A stretch of 64,000 nucleotides of DNA. It comes from Carya illinoinensis (lineage: Eukaryota > Streptophyta > Magnoliopsida > Fagales > Juglandaceae). A program made the position numbers and the translations under genes. The DNA is taken from NCBI RefSeq assembly GCF_018687715.1, contig NC_056766.1:2170001-2234000 (forward strand), written 5' to 3'. The notes beneath the pieces are model-generated. The model was given only the letters and a program-made list of their open reading frames with translations, made no database searches and was not told the DNA's origin. This document shows positions 1 to 11,100 of the stretch, one piece after another (the stretch's first letter is position 1; each line of letters opens with the position of its first letter).

Positions 1-13
1 ATAGCGTTGATGC

Positions 14-20
<7 letters not shown>

Positions 21-75
<55 letters not shown>
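21..75. repeat. (GT)n microsatellite
   Basis: Uninterrupted GT dinucleotide run of about 26 units, preceded by a short AT stretch. It is likely length-polymorphic. Confidence 0.95.
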
Positions 76-76
<1 letters not shown>

Positions 77-224
77 TCAATGCCCATTTATCAACTATGC
101 AATTCCATAAACTTCAAACAACTCACATAAGAAAAAATCTATAGTCGTATTTGATATATAGAATGTTAACTTCACACATGGTTAACCCCCAAAAGAAAGC
201 AATAGCAAAGAAAAGAGGCCGGCC

Positions 225-355
225 AAAAATAACCCAGATCTGTGCAAAACAATCTAGCAAAAAAAATCCAGATCTAGCAAAAAAAACCCAGATCTAGCTA
301 AAACAAAAATACCTAGATATAGCAAAAAAAAAAAAAAAAAACCCAGATATGTGAA
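225..355. repeat. Short degenerate tandem repeat, CCAGATCTAGC plus A-run
   Basis: About five imperfect copies of a roughly 25-bp unit made of an A-run followed by CCAGATCTAGC or a close variant. No coding signal. It lies downstream of, or in an intron of, the minus-strand gene whose 5' end is near 750-1050. Confidence 0.6.
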
Positions 356-724
356 AAACACATTACAAGAGAAGTGCAACGACCCATGCATTCAGGCAGC
401 TTGCGTTTCCGGCCATTCTGAAAATAAATAAATAAATATATATATCAATGAAAATAACTCTAATTATAAGGTACCCCATTGGCTCGGTCAAAGCAAGATT
501 CAATAAATTGCAATTTGTAGCACTTAGATAGTCAGTTTTCCACTTTATTTTGAAAGAGAAGCCTCCACATGGATCGACATAAAAGGCAAAATTATAAAGA
601 AACAAATAAACAAGAACAGAGCAGCAAGACCCTTACAACAAATTTATCAAGTTTAGAGAAGAAAATTTAAGAGAGACATATAAGGAGATCTTCATAAAAA
701 GAACAAAAAAAAAAAAAAAAAAAC

Positions 725-1110
725 AACTAAAGTTTACATGGCTAGGAAGAGACACTCTAGTGGTGAGACCAGGGATGATAAAGCTCTGGATGGGGCCGTG
801 ACAGGCTGAAAGCGATTTGTTAGCATCAGGCAAAGGCTGTCCGACCGATGGGTGGCGAAGATCAAGGACACCTTTTAGTAGAGTGTGAAAAACACGTAGT
901 TGAGAGGGATGAGGGATTTAGGGTTTCAAGGATTTGGGACGATTCTGGGATTCAGAGAGAGAGAGAGAGCGAGCGAGAGAGAGAGTGTAATTATTTTTTT
1001 AGAACAGTGCGGCGCAGAGAGGGGGAAGGGGAAAATTAGATGAAACTAGGGTTATAGGAGCTCCAAAACGATGTCGTTTTGGATGGGTTTAGAGGGCTGG
1101 GCTCCAGCGC
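725..1110 (-). other. Promoter, 5' leader and first exon of an unrecognised minus-strand gene
   Basis: Read on the minus strand, 1110 to 1040 looks like a housekeeping plant promoter. It has GGGCCCAGCCC site-II-type elements, the near-palindrome CAAAACGACATCGTTTTGG and an AACCCTAG telo-box-like element. A CT-microsatellite leader with AAACCCTAAATCCC follows. A short exon-like stretch (about 840-740) with better codon character ends at CCAT|GTAAAC, a possible splice donor at about 737. The only in-frame ATG there gives a 29-codon ORF, so the true start and product are unclear. I do not recognise the protein. It may be the 5' UTR or first exon of a gene whose remainder lies to the left of the window. 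Confidence 0.35.
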
Positions 1111-1129
1111 ACGGGCTGGGCCCTTCATA

Positions 1130-1857
1130 TTACCAAAGCCTAGAAGATTTTTATTATAGTATTTTTGTTATTTCCTATAGACTTATAGTGTCTTTTAAAA
1201 ATGAAATAAATTAAAAAATATTTTTAAAAAATACTTAATAAATTTTTTTACAATTGGTCATTTGTAATGTGGTTTAAATAATTCAATAAACTTGTTTCTA
1301 CTTAAAAAACAATGACATTGAAAGAAAAGCTTTTTGTTTTCATAGATAAAATTTTACCTATATTTAACTAAGATGCTTTAGGCCATATATTTCTCTTATT
1401 GTCAATTTATTTTCCATCATATTGATATTTGTTTTTCATATATTCATTTTTCTGTTATACTTAATAATTATTTAGGTGAATGCTATATAATAATTATATT
1501 TTAATAAGAGCATATGAAAATGTAAATATTTATTATAATAGATTTGTATTTTTCACAATGCACATGTGCCTCTTGGCTCTTACTAGTAATATTAAATATG
1601 GCCAAATAATCCAAAATGAAATTAGATAAGAAAGTGTAGTAATCAAATTAAAGTTGCTTACTCTTTATAAACATTTGACTCAATAATTCTTTTGTGAACT
1701 TAATACATTATTATACTCAACATTATTCCTTCGTCACCTTGTTATACATAAAGTAACAAAATATATTACTTATATGAAGTATAAAAATAATACATATAAG
1801 TTTATAACACATAAAATATATACAATAAAAGAATATATGTAAGAGTATATATATAAA
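1130..1857. other. AT-rich intergenic DNA
   Basis: No ORF, no recognisable repeat boundary and no gene signal. It is strongly AT-rich with many short homopolymer runs. Confidence 0.6.
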
Positions 1858-1997
1858 TATTACGAGTATTGTGACGAGCTCAAAACGAGTCGAATCGAGT
1901 TTATACGAATATTGTTCACGAGCCTAAACCGAATCGAGTCGAATATTAAACGAGCCGATCTCGAATTGTTCACGAGCGACTCTGTTCGTTTGCAGCC
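1858..1997 (-). repeat. Repetitive element terminus abutting the truncated UGT
   Basis: On the minus strand the sequence directly after the UGT relic starts GGGCTGCAAACGAACAGAG. It continues with repeated GAGTCGA/CTCGTGAAC words. This word composition is typical of an abundant plant repeat family whose copies begin with GGGCTGCAAACGA. It is the likely cause of the loss of the UGT 3' two-thirds. The family is not identified and only one end is seen. Confidence 0.45.
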
Positions 1998-2515
1998 CTA
2001 GACAAAAGGATCATCTGGATCAGAATTTAGAATACCTTCAGGGATATCAGCCTTTTGCAACTTGAATGGAAGTGTCATTCCCGGCAACTCTATAGGAACC
2101 ATACCCCACAAACCGTTTAAGCACGAGGAAAAAGAAATGAGGTACAATGAAATGGACATTGAGAAGACCCCTATTCCATGAGAGACAATGCGCGGAATCC
2201 CAAACAAACGGCATGAATCGAGTGTCCAACCTAGGAGGAAGTCGGAGATCACGCAAATGGGGGGACGTCCGTCATCAATCATGTCTCTGAGAACTCTTTC
2301 AAAAGATTGTTTCATTTTTTTGGTGGCTTCTAGAAAAGGAACCCATAGAGCCATCGAAGGAAGGTCTGCAGTGTTCTCACATCCATCGGGCAACTCTTCA
2401 ACTCTTGGAAATGGGATTATTGCGGAGGAAATGTTTGGGTGATTGGAGGTTTGGGAAACAATAAATGGAGCATTTGATGGGGTGGTGATTACGGTGACTT
2501 TTAGGCCACGGCTCG
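1998..2515 (-). pseudogene. UDP-glycosyltransferase relic, part 2 (codons 33-202)
   Basis: Minus-strand reading from 2510 gives RGLKVTVITTPSNAPFIV, then an uninterrupted frame through PFPRVEELPDGCEN and PPICVISDFLLGWT to a stop at 1998-2000. This is the N-terminal acceptor-binding domain of a plant family 1 UGT (IP.....LPDGCEN is a UGT hallmark; UGT92/UGT73-like). The family is normally about 480 aa. The UDP-sugar-binding half with the PSPG box is absent, replaced by a repeat at 1858-1997. The first 32 codons lie 9 kb away at 11564-11659, split off by an LTR retrotransposon with TSD GCTCG at 2511-2515. Non-functional by both lesions. The subfamily assignment is tentative. Confidence 0.88.
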
Positions 2516-5500
2516 TGTGACGCCCCCAAATTCCGTTTGGGATCGGACGGACATTTGAAGCGTCGAGACATGCAACACAAGGTTACCTGCCCCCGTTCAT
2601 GACATATAAGATGCAATATTCCTAACATGCATCTAACAATATGCAATATTCGCAGCGGATAAATTTTTTCTTTAGCAATACTATGCACCAAATTGAAAAT
2701 ATCCCAAATGCTTAAAACATACTTCATACATAAAAATCCATTGAACAACTAAGATCACAACACTAGTCCAAAATGGTTATGATCCAAAAAGTAGTAGAGA
2801 TGCAACTCAATCGTACAAGTAGTAATTTACGTTAATTACTATATCAACATTTATGTCGCACCGTCACTTAGTCAACTGTGTCTAGTTGATCAGCTCCTGA
2901 TTCTCCTTCAGGTCCTGTAACAAGATCTACCATTCGGGGGGAATGGTAGTTGGGACTACCAAAGTGAGATTTGATTACAAATCTCAGCAAGTTAACAAAA
3001 AACTTCCATACAGACTAATGATACATGTATGACAGTAAAAGCATAAATGCATAATCAAATTCATAAGTAATTAAGCATAACTTAGCGTACAACATAGCAT
3101 AATTGACATAGCTTAAATTGAATCATGAACTGAACTTGACTTGACATGAACTTGATCTGAAACTTGACTTAGCATGAACTTGCTCTGAAACTTGAATTAA
3201 CATGAAAAATACATACTCCACAGTTGTTGTGGCCCCATGTATTCTACACAAACTTGACTTAACATTAAAAATACATACTCCACAGTTGTTGTGGCCCCAT
3301 GTATTCTACATAAACTTGACTTAACATGAAAAATACATACTCCACAGTTGTTGTGGCCCCATGTATTCTACGTGTAAATACATACTCCACAGTTGTTGTG
3401 GCCCCATGTATTCTACACAAACTTGACTTAACATGAAAAATACATACTCCACAGTTGTTGTGGCCCTATGTATTCTACGTGTAAATACATACTCCACAGT
3501 TGTTGTGGCCCCATGTATTCTACACAAACTTGACTTAACATGAAAAATACATACTCCACAGTTGTTGTGGCCCCATGTATTCTACGTGTAAATACATACT
3601 CCACAGTTGTTGTGGCCCCATGTATTCTACGCATCACAATTGTAGTAAAATACATACTCCACAGTTGTTGTGGCCCCATGTATTCTACACAAACATAATG
3701 TACTCAAGATGAAACGTGACTTGAACATAACTTGAAATACATGACCAACTTGAGATAGAAACATTTCGTAACATGGCATAACATATAATAGACAACATAT
3801 TTAACATGACATACTTGCAACAGTGAATATTACATGACTTGACATACATGTAATAGATGGCATACTTAGCATGACGTACTTGTAATGTACAGTAATACAT
3901 AACAGAATATATTATGTAACAGATAAAAATTGATGACAGAATAAATTCTGTATAATAAACAATTACGTGATAATTTGACATGGCATGACATATATGATAA
4001 CACACATACATACACTATAGTTCTTTTACTTAGCACACATACACAGTAGACTGCTAGTAAGTTAAAAGCTAACTTACCTCGATCTCCGCGTTTCTTATAA
4101 AACCTCAAGCGCGATCACGAGGAACTGTAATTAGTGATTCTTAAAGTTAGTACTAAATCACTAATAATTTGAAATATGGAAAAATACTAACTTAAAGAGT
4201 AAAATTTCCATTTTACTTCCTGCATGTAGGAAAATGACCGTTTTACCCATAACTTAAGGATTTTGCATACTAACTCCAAAAGTCACCAAAATTTACATGC
4301 CTCATGTAAATTTTATCCTCAACTCAAATATCAATTTAGAAAAATTTAAAACTAATCACAACTATTAAAACTCCATAGGGCCGAAATTCTCATATGCTAT
4401 TTCTATTGATTTTTTGTTTCTAACTTGTTTTGATCAACCTTTTGATCTATGACTTATAAATATGTGATCTTCAAACCAAACCATCACATGGTTTAAAAAG
4501 ATGTCCTAAAACATATATAAGCTTCTAATTCAAGATCACATGGTTAAAAATTAACCAAAACATAAATTTAGCCAAGAACATCCACACTTTGGCTTATCTG
4601 AATATCTCTTTGTATAAAATTTCATATCTTTGAAACTAACATCAAATATCTTCAAAATAATAATATAACATGTATATAAGATGCTTAGGATCCTCCAATA
4701 AAATTATCAAAGTCATTAGAATAGGTTTAGACCACCAAAGAGTTAAACTTTCTCAAAATAGAAACTGTTTTTCTTCTTCCAGTTTCTAAGTTTCTAAATC
4801 TAAGCAAATATTTCATCAAAACCTTCAATCATGAAAAAATCCTCAACCAATAGTCATATATACATGTTAACAATACTCCATAAAAATTTCGGACCAATAT
4901 CTATCCATTAGCTTGGTCAAAAACTCCAAACTATAACATATTCTCCAGTTTATCTCCCAGAATGACCTTTCTATAGTTTACACAATATTTGACTGACCAA
5001 ATGATCTTCAAATGGGGCAAATAAGATATCCATGTAAACTAGACTCAAAAAGGAACAACTTATATGAAGGAGACTTTATGATAAAACACTTACAACAGCT
5101 TCGAAATGGGCATGCAAAAGAACTCCTAAAAGCTGTCCGAGAGAGAATGTTTGATATTCTTTTAAAGAAACGTGTAAATGAAGATAAGTTCGTGGGTGAT
5201 GGCTGGAGATGCTTATGGAAGAGATAAGGGAGATGATAAGGCTGGAGTTGAGAGTTGAATGTGGTTTTCTCCTACCCAAAATATCTATAAAATATTATCT
5301 CAAAATATTCTATCCAATAATATCTATAAAAATCAGCTCAATATATTTTCCAAATGTGGAGTAGACTTGGAAGAGTAAGGTGGCTAAAATCTTTCTATGT
5401 GTATTTTAAATCTCTATTCTTAAGATATTTTCCAAATGTGTATTTTGCTTAGGTGTCATGATCTCACACCTTGATTTCCTTCACAATTCCATCTAATGGT

Positions 5501-5918
5501 TTCTCTTTGTGCCAAGTATCTAATACTATTCATTATGTGTGGTTAAGATCTTGCCAAGTGTCCAAATAAAATATCGCTATCCTAATTTGGACATTTCACA
5601 CTATGATTTTGAAAACACTGCGCTCAGTACATTTACCGAGGTTACTATTCACTCCAAAAATAAACGTAATAAACTTAGTACTGAAAAATTCTAAATATTT
5701 AATTAAGCCTAGTGGTGTAGACTATAATGTATTCTGACACTTTTAACTATCTCAAATAATTAAAATCGCATTTCTAGCACCATAGTGAGTGATAACACTA
5801 ACTATGTTGACAGGCTAAAATTTATGCGATTAGTCGATTCGTGTAAACTTACAGAGTTTTCACGAGGTTCCTAAAGTCAATAGAAATTCCTTAATTGAAT
5901 TTCTAGCGGGCTGTTACA
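2516..5918 (-). repeat. 3' LTR of the long-LTR element
   Basis: 3403-bp direct repeat of 8160-11563. Differences seen by eye: T at 3467 (C in the other copy), one missing A near 4991, A at 5259 (G) and C at 5815 (T). It contains a nine-copy internal tandem array at 3206-3688. Small ORFs inside it (for example 3685-4108 minus and 5012-5227 plus) recur identically in the other LTR and show no known domain. Confidence 0.95.
3206..3688. repeat. Nine-copy hairpin-forming tandem array within the 3' LTR
   Basis: Nine copies of a roughly 40-bp core containing CCACAGTTGTTGTGG bracketed by TACAT and ATGTA. Each copy can fold: CCACA pairs with TGTGG, and TACAT with ATGTA. Spacers alternate between a roughly 20-bp ACAAACTTGACTTAACATG type and a short GTGTA type. 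The array reads in all frames as short repetitive ORFs, which are artefacts of the repeat. Confidence 0.92.
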
Positions 5919-5940
5919 ATCTCCCCTCCTAAAAAAAAAG
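5919..5940 (-). other. Polypurine tract of the long-LTR element
   Basis: On the minus strand, an A-rich purine run ending AGGAGGGGAGAT lies directly before the TGTAACAG LTR start. It is the expected plus-strand priming site and fixes the element on the minus strand. Confidence 0.85.
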
Positions 5941-6340
5941 ATTTCGTCCTCGAAATCGAATTAAATAAGAAGTAGCAATTTAATGAGGAGGTGTTGCTTA
6001 CCAACCTATTGTCTATCCCGTATATATATATATATATATATATGCCTTTGAGATTATGTCATTCCTTAACTCTCTTACTTTAATCAACAATTAGATTATA
6101 CTTCTTTGCACAAGGTTGGCCAAGTTGTAACGACATACTCTCCAAACCTAAAACTTTAAGTAAATAATCTTTCGAAACTCTTCTTTAGAAAAGCATAGGT
6201 GATATACTTTAAATGTTCTTGTAAATACCATAGTTAGTAAAGAATTCATCAAAATTAAACCGTTAACCTCTCTCTTTTTAACAAAATCGGTGGCACTCTG
6301 TTTTAGACCAGACAAATCTGATCCGCGTGATTTTTATAGG

Positions 6341-6431
6341 TCTTCTGTAGTTGTCAGGCGCCGCATAGCTACGACACTACTTTGTTCTTCTGTAATTGTC
6401 AGGCACCGCAGCTATGATACTACATTGCTCT
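6341..6431 (+). repeat. Tandem pair of about 45 bp upstream of the antisense ORF
   Basis: Two head-to-tail imperfect copies of CTTCTGTARTTGTCAGGC followed by RCCGCA and a TACGACACTAC-like tail (about 6342-6386 and 6387-6431). They lie 50-140 bp upstream of the TATA box at 6483 and could be a duplicated upstream promoter element. Function not shown. Confidence 0.7.
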
Positions 6432-6480
6432 TGTCTCTTGTAGAGAAATGATTCACGAGAGGTGATTTGTCATAATTTTC

Positions 6481-6490
6481 TCTATAAAAG
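6481..6490 (+). promoter_or_regulatory. TATA box of the antisense ORF
   Basis: TCTATAAAAG about 105 bp upstream of the ATG at 6591, followed by a CT-rich leader (CATCTTCTTTCTCATCTC), as in a typical plant core promoter. Confidence 0.6.
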
Positions 6491-6590
6491 AATTATTCAG
6501 TTCATCTTCTTTCTCATCTCATCTTCTTCACTTTTCTGAAATTAATCTGCATTCTTACTCTGCAATCTCTTTCTGCTTACTCACTTTGCA

Positions 6591-7019
6591 ATGGCTCAGC
6601 AATCTTCTCATTGCCAAAACATGAGGTATTCTGCACCTCGTTCCCCAGTTGTTTCTGCTTCTTCCATAGGTGCTATTATGCAATCAAATAATGATCTGAC
6701 TAATAAGTCAGAAAATGAACTTATCTACGAGCTTGTGAGTCTCGGTACTCGATACTCATCAGCCATTGTCACATATTCTCAGAGACTGCAATCCAGGACT
6801 GGTGGGGTTGACAAACTCCACGAGAGTATTTCTCTGCTTCAGAGGCTTCTTATGGAATCCAACATGAAGATAGAAGCAGTAAAGCGAGAGAACAGAGATT
6901 TAAAATATTTGCTTAACTCTTCTTTTCGAGTGGCTACTCCTTTAGATAGGAGAGGCATGCAGATTTTTGAAGAGCAAGAACGTTTAAAGATTGAGGCAAA
7001 GAGCCTCAAATTTCTGTAA
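6591..7019 (+). CDS. Hypothetical 142-aa coiled-coil protein, antisense inside the LTR element
   Basis: An ATG-initiated 142-codon ORF on the strand opposite to the retrotransposon, between its PPT and the gag relic. Residues about 30-65 are polar. Residues about 70-115 have regularly spaced Leu/Ile with many charged residues (SISLLQRLLMESNMKIEAVK), which predicts a coiled coil. There is no signal peptide or membrane segment. A TATA box at 6483, a pyrimidine-rich leader and AATAAA at 7034, 15 bp after the stop, make a complete small transcription unit. I do not recognise the family. It could be a host gene fragment captured by the element, or an accessory ORF of this element lineage, since extra ORFs in antisense are known in some plant LTR retrotransposons. 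The clean ORF amid decayed gag suggests selection or very recent capture. Confidence 0.6.
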   Translation: MAQQSSHCQNMRYSAPRSPVVSASSIGAIMQSNNDLTNKSENELIYELVSLGTRYSSAIVTYSQRLQSRTGGVDKLHESISLLQRLLMESNMKIEAVKRENRDLKYLLNSSFRVATPLDRRGMQIFEEQERLKIEAKSLKFL

Positions 7020-7033
7020 TTTTGCTTTATGAT

Positions 7034-7039
7034 AATAAA
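7034..7039 (+). terminator. Polyadenylation signal of the antisense ORF
   Basis: AATAAA 15 bp beyond the TAA stop, in T/A-rich context followed by TTTGTGTTT-type downstream sequence. Plausible but not proven. Confidence 0.4.
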
Positions 7040-7838
7040 ATAATACTTCACAAATATTCATATTTGTGTTTCTATCTTCTGGTATATGTTTTATGTACTC
7101 CATTTTATTTCTTTCAGGGATTTTCATATATATGACATGATCCAATGACTCGTATAAATATGCATTTAATCATGCATATCCAAACTCTCAGTAATCTTCA
7201 AGTTAATAAAAACCTCAAGGAGTTCTACTGGTCTAGGACTAACTTATTTCTTTATAATCGCAACAATCAGTCATCTTCCTAGGTGGTACTTTGATAACTG
7301 ACCAGTTAATAACTTAAACTTGAAACTTTCTCTCTTATGATTGTCATAACTCTTCTATCCATCATAAATTATCAATTATTCTAACTCTAAATGATTTGTT
7401 CCTAATGTTCACATAAATCCTCAAGACCAAGATTTTACTCTCCATATAATAGTCTTCAAAAGAAGATCGATCTATGTATCCATAAAGATAGTGCTTTGCC
7501 AGAAATCATTTACTGGCGGCGTGGTAATACTATTATCATAAATGAATCCTACTAAGGCTAAAGCTTCTCCTAATCAAATTACTCTTCCAAACACAATTTC
7601 TATCGTATTTTTAGAATCGAAACAATTCTCCAAATATGTGGAATACCATTTATCAATCCTACATATCCTTTCTCATATTACTAAAATGTATTCTATATCT
7701 ACATTGGTATGAACAATAATACTTCTAATGAAAATTTTTTACTCTTACCACTAGAGTAACAATTCAACTTCCAAGCTGAATTCTCAAGCACCACAATTAA
7801 TAGAAACAATGACTCGTTTGAATCAAACAATGTACAAT

Positions 7839-8057
7839 TTACCAACCCCAATGACTTGACCTACTCCAAAATAACAATAATGCAATACTACCATCAATTG
7901 CAATCAGATCAACGTTAACTATGTTTACCTCAACTAATCCTTCATCCATCGGGAAATTCTGATCCTCTTGATTATTATCTCCCTTAGGATTCCGAGGTAT
8001 TCTATCACGAGTCATGTGTCCCTTCTTGAAACACACGAGTATATGTATAAAAACCAC
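7839..8057 (-). pseudogene. gag zinc-knuckle relic of the long-LTR element
   Basis: Minus-strand frame containing ILVCFKKGHMTRD, recognisable as a degraded CX2CX4HX4C nucleocapsid zinc knuckle of a plant retroelement gag. The second Cys and flanking residues are missing. The rest of the frame is not recognisable. It lies about 90 bp downstream of the PBS in element orientation, so most of gag and all of pol have been deleted. Confidence 0.55.
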
Positions 8058-8144
8058 ATACTACCTTTCATACCTTAAGAAATTCAAGCCTAATGTTTGG
8101 TGCATTTCCTAAGGACATGTGGATTTACTGCCCAGAGACGTATT

Positions 8145-8156
8145 GCTCTGATACCA
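8145..8156 (-). other. Primer-binding site of the long-LTR element
   Basis: Minus-strand TGGTATCAGAGC, complementary to the 3' end of initiator tRNA-Met, 3 nt from the inner edge of the 5' LTR. Confidence 0.9.
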
Positions 8157-8159
8157 CCC

Positions 8160-11100
8160 TGTGACGCCCCCAAATTCCGTTTGGGATCGGACGGACATTT
8201 GAAGCGTCGAGACATGCAACACAAGGTTACCTGCCCCCGTTCATGACATATAAGATGCAATATTCCTAACATGCATCTAACAATATGCAATATTCGCAGC
8301 GGATAAATTTTTTCTTTAGCAATACTATGCACCAAATTGAAAATATCCCAAATGCTTAAAACATACTTCATACATAAAAATCCATTGAACAACTAAGATC
8401 ACAACACTAGTCCAAAATGGTTATGATCCAAAAAGTAGTAGAGATGCAACTCAATCGTACAAGTAGTAATTTACGTTAATTACTATATCAACATTTATGT
8501 CGCACCGTCACTTAGTCAACTGTGTCTAGTTGATCAGCTCCTGATTCTCCTTCAGGTCCTGTAACAAGATCTACCATTCGGGGGGAATGGTAGTTGGGAC
8601 TACCAAAGTGAGATTTGATTACAAATCTCAGCAAGTTAACAAAAAACTTCCATACAGACTAATGATACATGTATGACAGTAAAAGCATAAATGCATAATC
8701 AAATTCATAAGTAATTAAGCATAACTTAGCGTACAACATAGCATAATTGACATAGCTTAAATTGAATCATGAACTGAACTTGACTTGACATGAACTTGAT
8801 CTGAAACTTGACTTAGCATGAACTTGCTCTGAAACTTGAATTAACATGAAAAATACATACTCCACAGTTGTTGTGGCCCCATGTATTCTACACAAACTTG
8901 ACTTAACATTAAAAATACATACTCCACAGTTGTTGTGGCCCCATGTATTCTACATAAACTTGACTTAACATGAAAAATACATACTCCACAGTTGTTGTGG
9001 CCCCATGTATTCTACGTGTAAATACATACTCCACAGTTGTTGTGGCCCCATGTATTCTACACAAACTTGACTTAACATGAAAAATACATACTCCACAGTT
9101 GTTGTGGCCCCATGTATTCTACGTGTAAATACATACTCCACAGTTGTTGTGGCCCCATGTATTCTACACAAACTTGACTTAACATGAAAAATACATACTC
9201 CACAGTTGTTGTGGCCCCATGTATTCTACGTGTAAATACATACTCCACAGTTGTTGTGGCCCCATGTATTCTACGCATCACAATTGTAGTAAAATACATA
9301 CTCCACAGTTGTTGTGGCCCCATGTATTCTACACAAACATAATGTACTCAAGATGAAACGTGACTTGAACATAACTTGAAATACATGACCAACTTGAGAT
9401 AGAAACATTTCGTAACATGGCATAACATATAATAGACAACATATTTAACATGACATACTTGCAACAGTGAATATTACATGACTTGACATACATGTAATAG
9501 ATGGCATACTTAGCATGACGTACTTGTAATGTACAGTAATACATAACAGAATATATTATGTAACAGATAAAAATTGATGACAGAATAAATTCTGTATAAT
9601 AAACAATTACGTGATAATTTGACATGGCATGACATATATGATAACACACATACATACACTATAGTTCTTTTACTTAGCACACATACACAGTAGACTGCTA
9701 GTAAGTTAAAAGCTAACTTACCTCGATCTCCGCGTTTCTTATAAAACCTCAAGCGCGATCACGAGGAACTGTAATTAGTGATTCTTAAAGTTAGTACTAA
9801 ATCACTAATAATTTGAAATATGGAAAAATACTAACTTAAAGAGTAAAATTTCCATTTTACTTCCTGCATGTAGGAAAATGACCGTTTTACCCATAACTTA
9901 AGGATTTTGCATACTAACTCCAAAAGTCACCAAAATTTACATGCCTCATGTAAATTTTATCCTCAACTCAAATATCAATTTAGAAAAATTTAAAACTAAT
10001 CACAACTATTAAAACTCCATAGGGCCGAAATTCTCATATGCTATTTCTATTGATTTTTTGTTTCTAACTTGTTTTGATCAACCTTTTGATCTATGACTTA
10101 TAAATATGTGATCTTCAAACCAAACCATCACATGGTTTAAAAAGATGTCCTAAAACATATATAAGCTTCTAATTCAAGATCACATGGTTAAAAATTAACC
10201 AAAACATAAATTTAGCCAAGAACATCCACACTTTGGCTTATCTGAATATCTCTTTGTATAAAATTTCATATCTTTGAAACTAACATCAAATATCTTCAAA
10301 ATAATAATATAACATGTATATAAGATGCTTAGGATCCTCCAATAAAATTATCAAAGTCATTAGAATAGGTTTAGACCACCAAAGAGTTAAACTTTCTCAA
10401 AATAGAAACTGTTTTTCTTCTTCCAGTTTCTAAGTTTCTAAATCTAAGCAAATATTTCATCAAAACCTTCAATCATGAAAAAATCCTCAACCAATAGTCA
10501 TATATACATGTTAACAATACTCCATAAAAATTTCGGACCAATATCTATCCATTAGCTTGGTCAAAAACTCCAAACTATAACATATTCTCCAGTTTATCTC
10601 CCAGAATGACCTTTCTATAGTTTACACAATATTTGAACTGACCAAATGATCTTCAAATGGGGCAAATAAGATATCCATGTAAACTAGACTCAAAAAGGAA
10701 CAACTTATATGAAGGAGACTTTATGATAAAACACTTACAACAGCTTCGAAATGGGCATGCAAAAGAACTCCTAAAAGCTGTCCGAGAGAGAATGTTTGAT
10801 ATTCTTTTAAAGAAACGTGTAAATGAAGATAAGTTCGTGGGTGATGGCTGGAGATGCTTATGGAAGAGATAAGGGAGATGATAAGGCTGGAGTTGAGAGT
10901 TGAGTGTGGTTTTCTCCTACCCAAAATATCTATAAAATATTATCTCAAAATATTCTATCCAATAATATCTATAAAAATCAGCTCAATATATTTTCCAAAT
11001 GTGGAGTAGACTTGGAAGAGTAAGGTGGCTAAAATCTTTCTATGTGTATTTTAAATCTCTATTCTTAAGATATTTTCCAAATGTGTATTTTGCTTAGGTG

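Noticed and set aside
3206..3688. Regular repeats with near-constant spacers, superficially CRISPR-like
   Set aside because: Spacers are of only two types and repeated, the array lies inside an LTR and occurs identically in both LTRs. This is a plant genome. It is a simple tandem array.
3321..4108. Several minus-strand ORFs in the LTR (and the same at 8965-9752)
   Set aside because: The first ones are translations of the tandem repeat. The others are AT-driven, Cys/Tyr/Ile-rich with no domain and start on non-ATG codons or repeat-derived ATGs.
5012..5279. ORFs on both strands near the LTR end (also at 10657-10924)
   Set aside because: Identical in both LTRs, short, overlapping on opposite strands. 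No recognisable domain.
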